NCBI GenBank assembly: GCA_020250445.1
Contig: JADCEF010000076.1
Coordinates: forward strand, 1 to 42,158
Direction of reading: 5' to 3'
DNA: 42,158 bases
Source: Rhodobacter sp.
Lineage (GTDB): Bacteria; Pseudomonadota; Alphaproteobacteria; Rhodobacterales; Rhodobacteraceae
Below the pieces are notes generated by a model. That model made no database searches. It had not been told where the DNA came from and worked only from the letters and a program-made list of their open reading frames with translations. Shown here piece by piece: positions 9,345 to 18,704 of this stretch. How positions within the stretch are numbered: position 1 is the stretch's first letter; each line of letters begins with the position of its first letter. Made by a program: the position numbers and the translations under genes.

Positions 9345-9368
9345 CGGGGGCGGCCTGCGCCACCCCCG
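9345..9368 (-). terminator. Probable terminator hairpin between convergent genes
   Basis: A 10-bp stem with one mismatch (CGGGGG-C-GGC / GCC-A-CCCCCG, loop CTGC) lies between the GNAT and cold-shock stop codons. On the minus strand it is followed by TTTGC, a short T-run, so it fits best as the end of the cold-shock transcript. Confidence 0.5.
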
Positions 9369-9392
9369 CCCGAAACCCGTCTGTCCTGAAGA

Positions 9393-9599
9393 TCAGGCCA
9401 GCGCCAGGTTCATGGCCGATTCGCGGCCGTCGCGACCGGTTTCGATATCAAAAGTCACTGCCTGACCATCGTTCAGCTGGCGGATGCCCGCGCGTTCCAG
9501 CGCCGACACATGCACGAACACGTCGCGGTTGCCGTTCGCCGGAGCGATGAAGCCGAAGCCTTTGGTGGCGTTGAACCATTTCACGGTGCCATTGGCCAT
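9393..9599 (-). CDS. Cold-shock domain protein (CspA family)
   Basis: Single-domain RNA/DNA-binding protein of 68 residues, the standard length. It begins [18 protein letters not shown] (RNP1-type KGFGFI) and contains DVFVHVSA (RNP2). Such proteins melt RNA structure and may act constitutively or on cold shock. A good AGGAG ribosome-binding site precedes ATG 9599. A candidate promoter at 9699-9726 would give a leader of about 90 bases, consistent with leader-based control in this family. Confidence 0.95.
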   Translation of the reverse strand: MANGTVKWFNATKGFGFIAPANGNRDVFVHVSALERAGIRQLNDGQAVTFDIETGRDGRESAMNLALA

Positions 9600-9698
9600 C
9601 GTGATGTCTCCTGTTCTTGTCGTGGTGCCATCCGCGAAATGCGATGGCCTGGCTCAGTCAATCAAGATCGAGAACTGAAGCCGCGAGGAAACAGAAGA

Positions 9699-9726
9699 TC
9701 GATAGAAAGAATACAGCATGCGTCAA
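9699..9726 (-). promoter_or_regulatory. Probable cold-shock gene promoter
   Basis: On the minus strand TTGACG (9726-9721, five of six consensus) and TATCGA (9704-9699) are separated by 16 AT-rich bases. This would start a leader of about 90 bases before the csp ATG. Confidence 0.5.
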
Positions 9727-9748
9727 ATAGGGCCATGCGCCCCCTGGC

Positions 9749-9769
9749 GCAAGGGGCAATCGCCCCTGC
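9749..9769. repeat. Solitary hairpin related to the intergenic repeat
   Basis: Sequence GCAAGGGGC-AATC-GCCCCTGC forms a 6-bp perfect stem extended across one bulged A. It matches the core hairpin of repeat copies A-C (AGGGGC-n4-GCCCCT), but the flanking modules are absent. It lies just downstream of the DUF4406 stop codon, again at the 3' end of a gene. Confidence 0.5.
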
Positions 9770-9800
9770 GTCTGCCGCAGCGTCATAACGATGATCGGAC

Positions 9801-10172
9801 CTACCCGGCGCAGTGCGGAATCTCTTCGACAGAGCGGTAGACCGGAAGGCCGCGCGCCGTGGCCATACGCACGTCGTTATCCGCGCCCGCAGAAGCGCCT
9901 TCCAACCGCAGGACGGCATCGCAATGTTCCAGCAGACGTTCCGCCGTCGGGGGCAGGATGGCATCATACAATGCATCCCCCACTGCGCCACCTCCCGCGC
10001 CCTCAAGCACCGGCAGGCCCACCCATTCCCCGATCATCGGCACATGGCCGCGGCGGAAGATCGGCCATGCCGCCGCCTCCAGCCGCTTCAGGTTCGCCGC
10101 CATCTTCGCCGGGTCATCGCCGGTTCCTGAACGATAGGGACCGGCAATCAGGATCATCATCGGTTTTGTCAT
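9801..10172 (-). CDS. DUF4406 / nucleoside 2-deoxyribosyltransferase-like protein
   Basis: Protein of 123 residues beginning with a beta strand and the motif ILIAGPYRSG, as in the DUF4406 and nucleoside 2-deoxyribosyltransferase-like Rossmann folds. Later segments GHVPMIGEW and ERLLEHCDAVLRL...SAGADNDVRMA fit the same fold, in which a conserved acidic residue near the C-terminus is catalytic in true transferases. The function is not proven. GGGGGAG lies eight bases before the ATG. It is divergent from a DeoR-type regulator across an 88-base region carrying repeated heptamers, which suggests shared control. Confidence 0.7.
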   Translation of the reverse strand: MTKPMMILIAGPYRSGTGDDPAKMAANLKRLEAAAWPIFRRGHVPMIGEWVGLPVLEGAGGGAVGDALYDAILPPTAERLLEHCDAVLRLEGASAGADNDVRMATARGLPVYRSVEEIPHCAG

Positions 10173-10217
10173 TTAAAAAGCTCCCCCACTCTGATCCAGA
10201 GCTTGGCAGAGCCGATT

Positions 10218-10259
10218 GATTCGTGCAATATCGTGCAGCAACCATTAGATTCGTGCAAT
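10218..10259. promoter_or_regulatory. Repeated operator-like heptamers in the divergent region
   Basis: TCGTGCA occurs at 10221-10227, 10231-10237 and 10251-10257, i.e. spaced 10 and 20 bases. The outer two lie within identical 12-mers GATTCGTGCAAT (10218-10229, 10248-10259). The helical phasing and position directly before the regulator's ATG suggest an autoregulatory operator, perhaps also controlling the DUF4406 gene. The binding protein is inferred. Confidence 0.55.
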
Positions 10260-10260
10260 C

Positions 10261-11001
10261 ATGCTCACTGCCCAGCGCAAGATCCATCTTCTTGCCCGCC
10301 TCGCGGAAACCGGCCGGATCGTTGCGCGCGATGAAGCCCAGGCAATGTCGCTTTCCGAAGATACGATCCGCCGGGACCTGCGCGACCTTGCCGCAGAAGG
10401 CAAACTGCTTCGGGTGCATGGCGGCGCTTTGCCGCTGTCGCCCACACATCTGCCCTTGGCGGACCGTCGAAACCTGCAATCGGACGCCAAGGAACGTCTG
10501 GCTGCCAGGGGAGCAAAACTCATCCAGCCGGGTCAGACCGTGATCCTTGACGGCGGCACCACCCATCTTGCGCTGATCCGCCATCTGCCAGGAACGCTGG
10601 TCGCCACCATCGTCACGCACAGCCCGGTCATTGCCGCCGCACTCGAACCCTTCGCTGGCATCGATGTCCTTCTGATCGGTGGCCGCCTTTTCCGCCATTC
10701 GATGGTCGCGGTCGGCAGCATCGCCGCAGAAGGTTTCGCCAGCCTTCGTGCCGATCTCTGCCTTGTCGGCGTGACCGGGCTGCACCCCGACACGGGCCTG
10801 ACCACAGGCGACGCCGAAGAGGCCGCGATCAAGCGCCGGATCATCGCGCAGTCCGGAGAAGTGATTGTCCTTGCCACGCCCGACAAGATCGGCAGCACTT
10901 CGCCCTTCCGGATCGCCCCTTTGGCCCAGCTGGCAACCCTGATCTCGATCGGCCCGCGTCCGGCGGGGATTCCGGCAGGCATCGGCCATATCTCTGCCTG
11001 A
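10261..11001 (+). CDS. DeoR/GlpR family transcriptional regulator
   Basis: Protein of 246 residues. Residues 1 to about 55 form the DeoR-type winged helix, with the recognition-helix segment SEDTIRRDLRDLAAEGKLLRVHGGA. Residues about 75-240 form the sugar-phosphate-binding domain (DeoRC), with ILDGGTT and GVTGLHPDTGLTT segments. Such regulators usually repress sugar or nucleoside catabolism and are released by a phosphorylated sugar; the ligand here is unknown. No Shine-Dalgarno sequence is seen before ATG 10261 because the heptamer repeat runs up to it, so translation may be leaderless or the operator may occupy the initiation site. Confidence 0.9.
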   Translation: MLTAQRKIHLLARLAETGRIVARDEAQAMSLSEDTIRRDLRDLAAEGKLLRVHGGALPLSPTHLPLADRRNLQSDAKERLAARGAKLIQPGQTVILDGGTTHLALIRHLPGTLVATIVTHSPVIAAALEPFAGIDVLLIGGRLFRHSMVAVGSIAAEGFASLRADLCLVGVTGLHPDTGLTTGDAEEAAIKRRIIAQSGEVIVLATPDKIGSTSPFRIAPLAQLATLISIGPRPAGIPAGIGHISA

Positions 11002-11120
11002 TCACGGGTTTCTTCTTGGCCCCAATACCCCCGCCGGAGGCACCCGAGCCCGAAGCGCGCCAGCGCGCAGGGCGAGGCAAAGGCAGTGGCCCGGAACGGG
11101 CCACCGCCCGGCTGTCGGCC

Positions 11121-11153
11121 AAAAGGAAAGGGGCCCCGTGCGAACGGAGCCCC
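11121..11153 (-). terminator. Rho-independent terminator of groESL
   Basis: On the minus strand, a GGGGCTCCGT/ACGGGGCCCC stem (11153-11130, one mismatch, loop TCGC) is followed by TTTCCTTTT. It lies 33 bases after the groEL stop. Confidence 0.8.
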
Positions 11154-11185
11154 TTCCCGGATCAGTCCCGGTCGGGGACGGATGA

Positions 11186-12877
<1,692 letters not shown>

Positions 12878-12901
12878 TCACGCACCAGGCGTGCAGCGTT
12901 C

Positions 12902-13189
12902 TCAGGCGATGATGCCGAGAATGTCGCTTTCCTTCATGATCAGAAGCTCTTCGCCATCCAGCGTCACTTCGGTGCCCGACCACTTGCCGAACAGGATCTT
13001 GTCGCCGGCCTTGACCGACGGTGCGATCAGCTCGCCCGAATCCTTGCGCGCGCCGGCACCGACCGAAACGATCTCGCCCTCGGCAGGCTTTTCCTTGGCG
13101 GTGTCGGGAATGATCAGACCGCCCTTGGTCTTTTCGTCACTTTTGACGCGGCGGACAAGCACGCGGTCATGCAGCGGTTTGAATGCCAT
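12902..13189 (-). CDS. groS: Co-chaperonin GroES (10 kDa)
   Basis: Protein of 95 residues, the usual size, that caps GroEL as a heptamer. It shows [13 protein letters not shown] at the start, the mobile-loop region [16 protein letters not shown] that contacts GroEL, and [12 protein letters not shown] toward the C-terminus. An AGGAG site lies upstream. It is the first gene of the operon, directly behind the CIRCE element. Confidence 0.98.
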   Translation of the reverse strand: MAFKPLHDRVLVRRVKSDEKTKGGLIIPDTAKEKPAEGEIVSVGAGARKDSGELIAPSVKAGDKILFGKWSGTEVTLDGEELLIMKESDILGIIA

Positions 13190-13224
13190 CTGAGAACACT
13201 CCTGCGGTTCAGGTTGAATTTATG

Positions 13225-13251
13225 TTGGCACTCAGCACAGGCGAGTGACAA
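13225..13251. promoter_or_regulatory. CIRCE operator (HrcA-binding site)
   Basis: TTGGCACTC - nine bases - GAGTGACAA matches the CIRCE consensus TTAGCACTC-N9-GAGTGCTAA with three mismatches in 18. It overlaps the expected transcription start, 36 bases before groES, where HrcA would block transcription at normal temperature. Confidence 0.85.
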
Positions 13252-13259
13252 CACGGTGT

Positions 13260-13288
13260 ACTTAGGCATCGCCCGCCGCACTGTCAAC
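13260..13288 (-). promoter_or_regulatory. groESL promoter
   Basis: On the minus strand GTTGAC (13288-13283) and CTAAGT (13265-13260) are 17 bases apart, close to the alphaproteobacterial CTTGAC-N17-CTATAT pattern. The CIRCE element begins eight bases downstream of it. Confidence 0.65.
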
Positions 13289-13375
13289 AGCCCCCGGAAA
13301 TGAAACTTTTGCGACGGAGGACTTGGCCCCGGGGCGGTGGCGTGCCAATCTTGCCCGGCGTTTGGAAGGTTCCGC

Positions 13376-14368
13376 ATGTTCCGCATTGCCCTTGCCTGCC
13401 TGGTCGCCGTCCTTGTTGCCGCCCCTGCATCCGCCGCGTGCCGGGGCCGCAACCTGATCAACACCCTTGCGGCGGAAACGCAGGCAGGGCTGCGCGCCGC
13501 CGCCGATGCCGCCCCGTTTGCGCGGGGAAATCTCTGGCGGGCGACGCGGGGCGATCAGGTGTTGCACCTGATCGGCACCTTTCACCTTGATGATCCCCGC
13601 CACGATGCCCTTATGGCCCGCCTTGCGCCGCTGATCGACGGTGCATCCACTGTTCTTGTCGAAGCCGGGCCGGAAGAGGAAGCCGCCCTGCAGGCCGCGC
13701 TGGCCGCCGACCCGTCGCTGGTGTTCCTGACCAACGGCCCGACCCTGCCCGAGACGCTGGCCCCCGCCACATGGGACCGGCTGAAGGACGCGCTGCGCGC
13801 CCGGTCGATTCCCCCGTTCCTGGGGGCAAAGATGCGGCCCGCTTACCTGTCGATGCTGCTGAGCCTTCCGCCCTGCGCGCTGAACGGCGCGACAGAGCCG
13901 CAGAATGGCCTGGACCGGCGCATCATCGCCCGGACCCGGGCGCAGGGCATACCCCTGCGCGCGCTGGAACCCTTTTCCGTGGTGTTCGACATCTTCTCGG
14001 ACATGACCCTGGCCGATCAGGTGGCCTTGCTGGATCTGTCGCTGGCCCTTGATGCCCAGTCCGAAGATGTCTTCGCCACCCTGACTGACGCCTATTTCGC
14101 CGAAGACAGCCGGATGATCTGGGAGTTCTCGCGCTGGCAGGCGCTGACCCTGCCGGGGCTTGACGCAGCCCAGGTGGCCGATGATTTCGCGCTGATGGAA
14201 GACCGAATGATGTCGGACCGCAACCGCGCCTGGATTCCGGTGATCGAAGCGGCGCTGGCCGACGGCCCCGCCCTTGCCGCCTTCGGCGCGCTGCATCTGT
14301 CGGGGCCGGATGGTGTGCTGGCTTTGTTGCAGCAGGCGGGTTTTGCGGTGGAACGGCTGAAGTTGTGA
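13376..14368 (+). CDS. TraB/GumN family protein
   Basis: Exported protein of 330 residues: a signal peptide at about 1-20 (VAAPASAA cleavage region), then the TraB/GumN fold. The two conserved motifs are seen early: LIGTFHLDD (GxxH) and TVLVEAGPEEE (ExG). Related proteins include eukaryotic TRABD2 (Tiki) metalloproteases and the pheromone-shutdown protein TraB; the bacterial GumN branch has no agreed substrate. ATG 13376 has GGAAGG upstream and gives the signal peptide directly. It is divergent from groESL. Confidence 0.82.
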   Translation: MFRIALACLVAVLVAAPASAACRGRNLINTLAAETQAGLRAAADAAPFARGNLWRATRGDQVLHLIGTFHLDDPRHDALMARLAPLIDGASTVLVEAGPEEEAALQAALAADPSLVFLTNGPTLPETLAPATWDRLKDALRARSIPPFLGAKMRPAYLSMLLSLPPCALNGATEPQNGLDRRIIARTRAQGIPLRALEPFSVVFDIFSDMTLADQVALLDLSLALDAQSEDVFATLTDAYFAEDSRMIWEFSRWQALTLPGLDAAQVADDFALMEDRMMSDRNRAWIPVIEAALADGPALAAFGALHLSGPDGVLALLQQAGFAVERLKL

Positions 14369-14402
14369 CCGGCGGGCGCGGCGCGCCGCCCCAATACCCC
14401 CC

Positions 14403-14431
14403 ATGACATTCCCCCGCACCCTGCCTATAAG
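14403..14431 (+). promoter_or_regulatory. ppaC promoter
   Basis: ATGACA (14403-14408) and TATAAG (14426-14431), each five of six consensus bases, are separated by exactly 17 bases. This is the best sigma-70-like match in the window, 34 bases before the pyrophosphatase ATG. Confidence 0.7.
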
Positions 14432-14465
14432 GCGCCCAGCCCCAGCCAACGCCCCAAGGTGCAAC

Positions 14466-15383
14466 ATGATCAAGGTCTTCGGCCACAAATCCCCCGACAC
14501 CGATTCCACCGGGTCGCCCATCATCTGGGCCTGGTACCTGACCGAGGTAAAGGGCACGCCCGCCGCACCCTTCCTGCTGGGCGAGCCGAACACCGAAGCC
14601 GCCTTCGTGCTGACCCACTGGGACCTGCCGAGGCCGGAGTTTCTGGCCGATGTCACCGCCGCCGACAGCGTGGTGATCGTGGACACGAACAACCCGCAGG
14701 AACTGCCGCCCTCGATCAACGAGGCGAACATCATCGGCATCATCGACCATCACATGCTGGTCGGCGGGCTGAAAACCCGCTCGCCCATCGACATCACCCT
14801 GCGCCCGCTGGCCTGCACCGCCACCATCCTGCACGACCTGATCGGGGCCGACCTTGCCCGCGCACCGAATGCCATCAAGGGTGCCATGCTGTCGTGCATC
14901 CTGTCGGACACGCTGGAATTCCGCAGCCCGACCACCACCGCGCATGACCGCGCCGTGGCCGAAAGGCTGGCCGCCGATCTGGGCATCAGCATTCCCTATT
15001 ACGCGGCACAGCTTTTCGCGGCCAAATCCGACGTGTCGCGCTTTTCCGATGCCGAACTGCTGCGGATGGATTCCAAGGAATACGAAGTTGCGGGCAAGCA
15101 GCTGCGCATTTCCGTACTTGAAACGACCGCTCCCCGGGTGCTGCTTGACCGCAAGGCCAGTCTGATGCAGTCGATGGTCGGCGTGGCACGGGAAGATGGC
15201 GCGGATCAGGTGCTGCTATTTGTCATCGACATCCTGAACGAGGAAGCCACCCTTCTGGTGCCCAATGATCTGGTCAGGGCCCTTGCCGAGGCGTCCTTCG
15301 GGGCCAAGGTCACGGGCGATACCGTGGTTCTGCCCGGCATCATGAGCCGCAAGAAACAGATCATCCCCGCGCTGAAGCTATGA
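14466..15383 (+). CDS. ppaC: Manganese-dependent (family II) inorganic pyrophosphatase
   Basis: DHH-superfamily enzyme of 305 residues that hydrolyses pyrophosphate in the cytoplasm and pulls biosynthetic reactions forward. All family motifs are present: GHKSPDTDS at 6-14 (metal ligands), DTNN near residue 77, IIDHH near residue 97, SCILSDTL near residue 143, and the C-terminal substrate-binding SRKKQ. No CBS regulatory domains are inserted, so it is the short, unregulated form. Confidence 0.96.
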   Translation: MIKVFGHKSPDTDSTGSPIIWAWYLTEVKGTPAAPFLLGEPNTEAAFVLTHWDLPRPEFLADVTAADSVVIVDTNNPQELPPSINEANIIGIIDHHMLVGGLKTRSPIDITLRPLACTATILHDLIGADLARAPNAIKGAMLSCILSDTLEFRSPTTTAHDRAVAERLAADLGISIPYYAAQLFAAKSDVSRFSDAELLRMDSKEYEVAGKQLRISVLETTAPRVLLDRKASLMQSMVGVAREDGADQVLLFVIDILNEEATLLVPNDLVRALAEASFGAKVTGDTVVLPGIMSRKKQIIPALKL

Positions 15384-15432
15384 TCCCCGGGGCGAGCACC
15401 CGTCGCCCGGACCCTGCACCGAAAGGCCGCAG

Positions 15433-16326
15433 ATGACACGCATTCTTTCCGCACTTGCACAGGTTTCAGACCGGTACGATGCGCTTTACTGCGATCTCTG
15501 GGGGTGCCTGCACGACGGCCGGCACCCTTTTCCCGACGCCGTGGCCGCCCTGCGCACCTTCCGCGCCAAGGGTGGCTCAGTGCTGCTCCTGACCAATGCC
15601 CCCCGGCCCAGGCCCAGCGTTCAGGCCCAGCTGGACCAGCTTGGCGTGCCGCGCGACTGCTATGATGAAATCGTCAGCTCCGGCGATGCCGCCCAATATG
15701 CGCTGATCACCGGCGCGGTTGGCCGCCGGGTGCATCACATCGGCCCCGAAAAGGACAGAAGCTTCTTCACCGACCTGTCTGAAGACCTGTTGCCCATCGC
15801 CGCCGCCGAACCACCGGTCAATCTGGTGCCGTTGACCGAAGCCGAAGGCATCGTCTGCACCGGTCTGGTCGATGACCTGACCGAAACACCCGACGACTAT
15901 CGCGCGACCCTGCTTTACGCCAGGACGAAAGGGCTGAAACTGCTCTGCGCCAACCCCGACATCGTCGTGGATTTTGGTGACAAGCGCCTGTTCTGCGCCG
16001 GGGCCATCGCGCGGGAGTATGACCGGATGGGGGGCGAAAGCCTGTATTTCGGCAAGCCGCATCCCCCGATCTATGATCTGGCCCGCCGCCGCCTTGCCGC
16101 CCTGCCCGGTGCCGTGGATGACCCGCGCCTTCTTGCCATCGGCGACGGGGTGACGACGGATGTGCAAGGTGCGCTGGCCGAAGGGATTGACGTGATCTTC
16201 GTCACCGGCGGCATTGCTGCCGAACACTTCGGTCCGGACCCGGAAAACCCCGATCCCGCCCTGCTGGACGCCTGGCTGGCCGATCTGGAACTGAGTGCCA
16301 CCTATGGGATTGGCCGGCTGCGGTAA
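15433..16326 (+). CDS. HAD-superfamily class IIA hydrolase (TIGR01459-like)
   Basis: Protein of 297 residues. Motif I is YCDLWGCLHDG: the nucleophile Asp is present, but the usual second Asp (DxD) is Trp, as in the TIGR01459 group. Motif II is LLLTNAPRP and the C-terminal FGKPHPPIYDLA and AIGDGVTTDVQGA match motifs III and IV of the NagD/phosphoglycolate-phosphatase-like class. The substrate is unknown. AAAGG precedes ATG 15433. It follows ppaC by 49 bases. Confidence 0.87.
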   Translation: MTRILSALAQVSDRYDALYCDLWGCLHDGRHPFPDAVAALRTFRAKGGSVLLLTNAPRPRPSVQAQLDQLGVPRDCYDEIVSSGDAAQYALITGAVGRRVHHIGPEKDRSFFTDLSEDLLPIAAAEPPVNLVPLTEAEGIVCTGLVDDLTETPDDYRATLLYARTKGLKLLCANPDIVVDFGDKRLFCAGAIAREYDRMGGESLYFGKPHPPIYDLARRRLAALPGAVDDPRLLAIGDGVTTDVQGALAEGIDVIFVTGGIAAEHFGPDPENPDPALLDAWLADLELSATYGIGRLR

Positions 16327-16389
16327 CAGCCGACCGGCAATATTGTTGCGCCAAATCTGATATTCTCGCTAATTTTCTTGCGCTCACGA

Positions 16390-16418
16390 TTGCGCCACGT
16401 TGCCACATAGGCTATGGT
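16390..16418 (+). promoter_or_regulatory. Possible promoter of the MaoC-like gene
   Basis: TTGCGC (16390-16395) and TATGGT (16413-16418) are separated by 17 bases, in the only AT-enriched stretch nearby (16335-16400), 30 bases before the ATG. Confidence 0.4.
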
Positions 16419-16447
16419 CTCCCGACCACAGTCCAAGGATTCGCCAG

Positions 16448-16891
16448 ATGCTCGACAATATGCCGCGCGGCACCATTTGTATCGAAGATCTGGAAATCGG
16501 CATGACCCGTCACCTGCGCAAGACCGTCACCGACCGCGACATCGAGCTCTTTGCCGAAGTCTCGACAGACCGGAACCCTGTTCATTTGGACGATGGCTAT
16601 GCCCGCGACACGATTTTTCAGGGCCGCATTGCCCATGGCATGCTGACTGCCGGCCTGATCTCTGCCGTGATCGGGGAACAATTGCCGGGCCATGGCACGG
16701 TCTACCTTGGGCAAAGCCTGAAATTCATGGCGCCCGTGCGCCCCGGAGACAGCGTTTATGCCGAGGTGAAGGTGACAGCCATCGATCATGCCCGCCGCCG
16801 TGTGACCCTTGAAACCCACTGCGCCGTGGGTAATACCGTGGTCGTGAAGGGCGAGGCGATGGTCCTGGCACCCAGCCGCAGGTTCGACTGA
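16448..16891 (+). CDS. MaoC-like (R)-specific enoyl-CoA hydratase
   Basis: Hot-dog-fold protein of 147 residues. The hydratase-2 motif is clear at about 50-76: DRNPVHLDD, then GRIAHGML, giving the catalytic Asp and His of PhaJ-type enzymes. Such enzymes hydrate trans-2-enoyl-CoA to (R)-3-hydroxyacyl-CoA and can feed polyhydroxyalkanoate synthesis, but other MaoC substrates are possible. The start could also be the Met four codons later (16460). Confidence 0.87.
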   Translation: MLDNMPRGTICIEDLEIGMTRHLRKTVTDRDIELFAEVSTDRNPVHLDDGYARDTIFQGRIAHGMLTAGLISAVIGEQLPGHGTVYLGQSLKFMAPVRPGDSVYAEVKVTAIDHARRRVTLETHCAVGNTVVVKGEAMVLAPSRRFD

Positions 16892-16928
16892 CGGCGGGGC
16901 CCTTCGCGTCAGGCAGGCTCGGGGGACG

Positions 16929-17855
16929 ATGCGCATACATCCGCACTGGCAGGGCCTTGATCCGCAGGCCCGTGGCGCCTCCGTGGCGATGGGCAATTTC
17001 GATGGTGTGCATCTGGGCCACCGCGCGGTGATAGATCTGGCGCGATGCCCCCCGGCACCCCTGGGGATCGTCACGTTCGAGCCGCATCCGCGCGAATACT
17101 TTGCGCCCGCCGCGCCGCCCTTCCGCCTGATGAACGCCGAAGCCCGCGCCAGCCGCCTTGCCAAGCTGGATGTGGATCACCTGTTTCAACTGCCCTTCGA
17201 CGCCACCATGGCGGCCTTCCCGCCCCGCGATTTCGCCCGGCAGGTTCTGGCAGATGGTCTTGGTGTCACCCATGTCGTCGTCGGGGCGGATTTCTGCTTT
17301 GGCAAGGGGCGGGCCGGGACGGCGGCCGATCTGAAACGGCTGGGCGACGACCTGGGGTTTAAGGTGACGATCGCTGATCTGGTCCAATCCTCGGGGAGCA
17401 GCATTTCGTCCTCGGCCATCCGTCAGGCCCTGACCGAGGGTCGCCCGCGCGACGCCGCCGCCATGCTGGGCCACTGGCACCGCATCGAAGGCGAGGTCAT
17501 GCACGGCGAAAAACGCGGGCGCACACTTGGCTATCCCACCGCGAACATGTCGGTCGCGGGCCTGCACCTGCCCCGGCTGGGCGTCTATGCGGTGCGCGCC
17601 GATGTGCTGACCGGCCCGCAGACCGGCAGCTACATGGGCGCGGCCAGCCTGGGCGTGCGGCCGATGTTCGGCGTGAACCAGCCCAATCTGGAAACCTTCC
17701 TGTTCGATTTTGCAGGCGATCTGTACGGCCAGCACCTGTCGATTGCCTTTGTCGAATTCCTGCGGCCAGAAATGACGTTCGACGGCCTGCCCGCGCTGAT
17801 CGCCCAGATGGATGCCGATTGCCAAAGGGCGCGCGGCATTCTGGCGGCGATCTGA
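16929..17855 (+). CDS. ribF: Bifunctional riboflavin kinase / FAD synthetase
   Basis: Protein of 308 residues making FMN and then FAD. The N-terminal nucleotidyltransferase domain contains MGNFDGVHLGH near residue 20 and ends with SSSAIRQAL. The C-terminal flavokinase domain has GRTLGYPTANM near residue 195 and GAASLGVRPMF. It follows the MaoC-like gene by 37 bases. The ORF downstream starts right after its stop, so the gene may be co-transcribed with the glycosyltransferase-like genes. Confidence 0.96.
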   Translation: MRIHPHWQGLDPQARGASVAMGNFDGVHLGHRAVIDLARCPPAPLGIVTFEPHPREYFAPAAPPFRLMNAEARASRLAKLDVDHLFQLPFDATMAAFPPRDFARQVLADGLGVTHVVVGADFCFGKGRAGTAADLKRLGDDLGFKVTIADLVQSSGSSISSSAIRQALTEGRPRDAAAMLGHWHRIEGEVMHGEKRGRTLGYPTANMSVAGLHLPRLGVYAVRADVLTGPQTGSYMGAASLGVRPMFGVNQPNLETFLFDFAGDLYGQHLSIAFVEFLRPEMTFDGLPALIAQMDADCQRARGILAAI

Positions 17856-17876
17856 GTGCAAGAAAGCCATCCGGTC

Positions 17877-18704
17877 ATGCCCCCAAGACAGATCGTGGTC
17901 ACCCTGACCAGCATCCCGCCGCGCTTTGCCAACCTGCCGCGCAAACTGGCGTCCATCGGTCGGCAGACCGTGCGCCCCGACCGGGTCGAATTGCACCTGC
18001 CACGGGCCTACCGCCGGTTTCCGGGGCAGCGTCCGGCCCTGCCGCCCCTGCCGGACTGGGTCGATGTCATCGAAACCGACCACGATCTTGGCCCCGCCAC
18101 CAAGGCGCTGCCCGCTGCCCGCCGGTGGCGCGGCACGCCGACGGACCTGCTGCTGTGCGATGACGACCGCCTGCAGGACCGGCACTGGATGCAACGCTTT
18201 GTCGCAGGCCGCCGCCTGCGCCCCGACGATATCCTGTGCGAACGCGGCTGGAACATCGAAGACCGCTTTGGCCTGCACCGGTCAAGGCCCGACCTGCCCC
18301 GCGCCGAACCGGCCCCGAAAGGCGGGCGCAGCCTGTCCTACCGGCTGAAGCGGCTTGCTTCGCTGACGCTGTTTCATCCCGACCGGCAGATTTACCGGAC
18401 ATCAGGCCACGCCGACGTGTTCGAGGGCTTTCTGGGCGCGCTGGTTCCGGCAGATGCCTTTCCCGAAGCCGCCTTTGACATCCCGGAAATTGTCTGGACC
18501 GTGGATGATGTCTGGCTGTCGGGCATGGCCTGGTCGAACGGGTTCAAGGTTTGGGTCAATGCCATGCCGCGCCCGGTTTATGCCGATGGCCATTTCGACA
18601 AGGTGGCATCGCTGCGCGATCATGTCGAACAGGGCGTCGGGCGCGACAAATCCGATCGCTACGCCGTGGACTATCTGCGCAGCCAATATGGGGTCTGGCC
18701 ATGA
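17877..18704 (+). CDS. Glycosyltransferase-like protein
   Basis: Protein of 275 residues opening with VVTLTSIPPRFANLPRKLASI, a pattern seen in GT-A-fold glycosyltransferases, and with LLLCDDDRL in the place of the metal/sugar-nucleotide DxD motif (about residue 92). A VDDVWLSGMAW segment near residue 210 resembles the acceptor-site region. Donor and acceptor are unknown. ATG 17877 is preferred (AAGAAAG upstream), but an in-frame GTG immediately after the ribF stop (17856) would add seven residues. The stop overlaps the next ATG. Confidence 0.72.
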   Translation: MPPRQIVVTLTSIPPRFANLPRKLASIGRQTVRPDRVELHLPRAYRRFPGQRPALPPLPDWVDVIETDHDLGPATKALPAARRWRGTPTDLLLCDDDRLQDRHWMQRFVAGRRLRPDDILCERGWNIEDRFGLHRSRPDLPRAEPAPKGGRSLSYRLKRLASLTLFHPDRQIYRTSGHADVFEGFLGALVPADAFPEAAFDIPEIVWTVDDVWLSGMAWSNGFKVWVNAMPRPVYADGHFDKVASLRDHVEQGVGRDKSDRYAVDYLRSQYGVWP

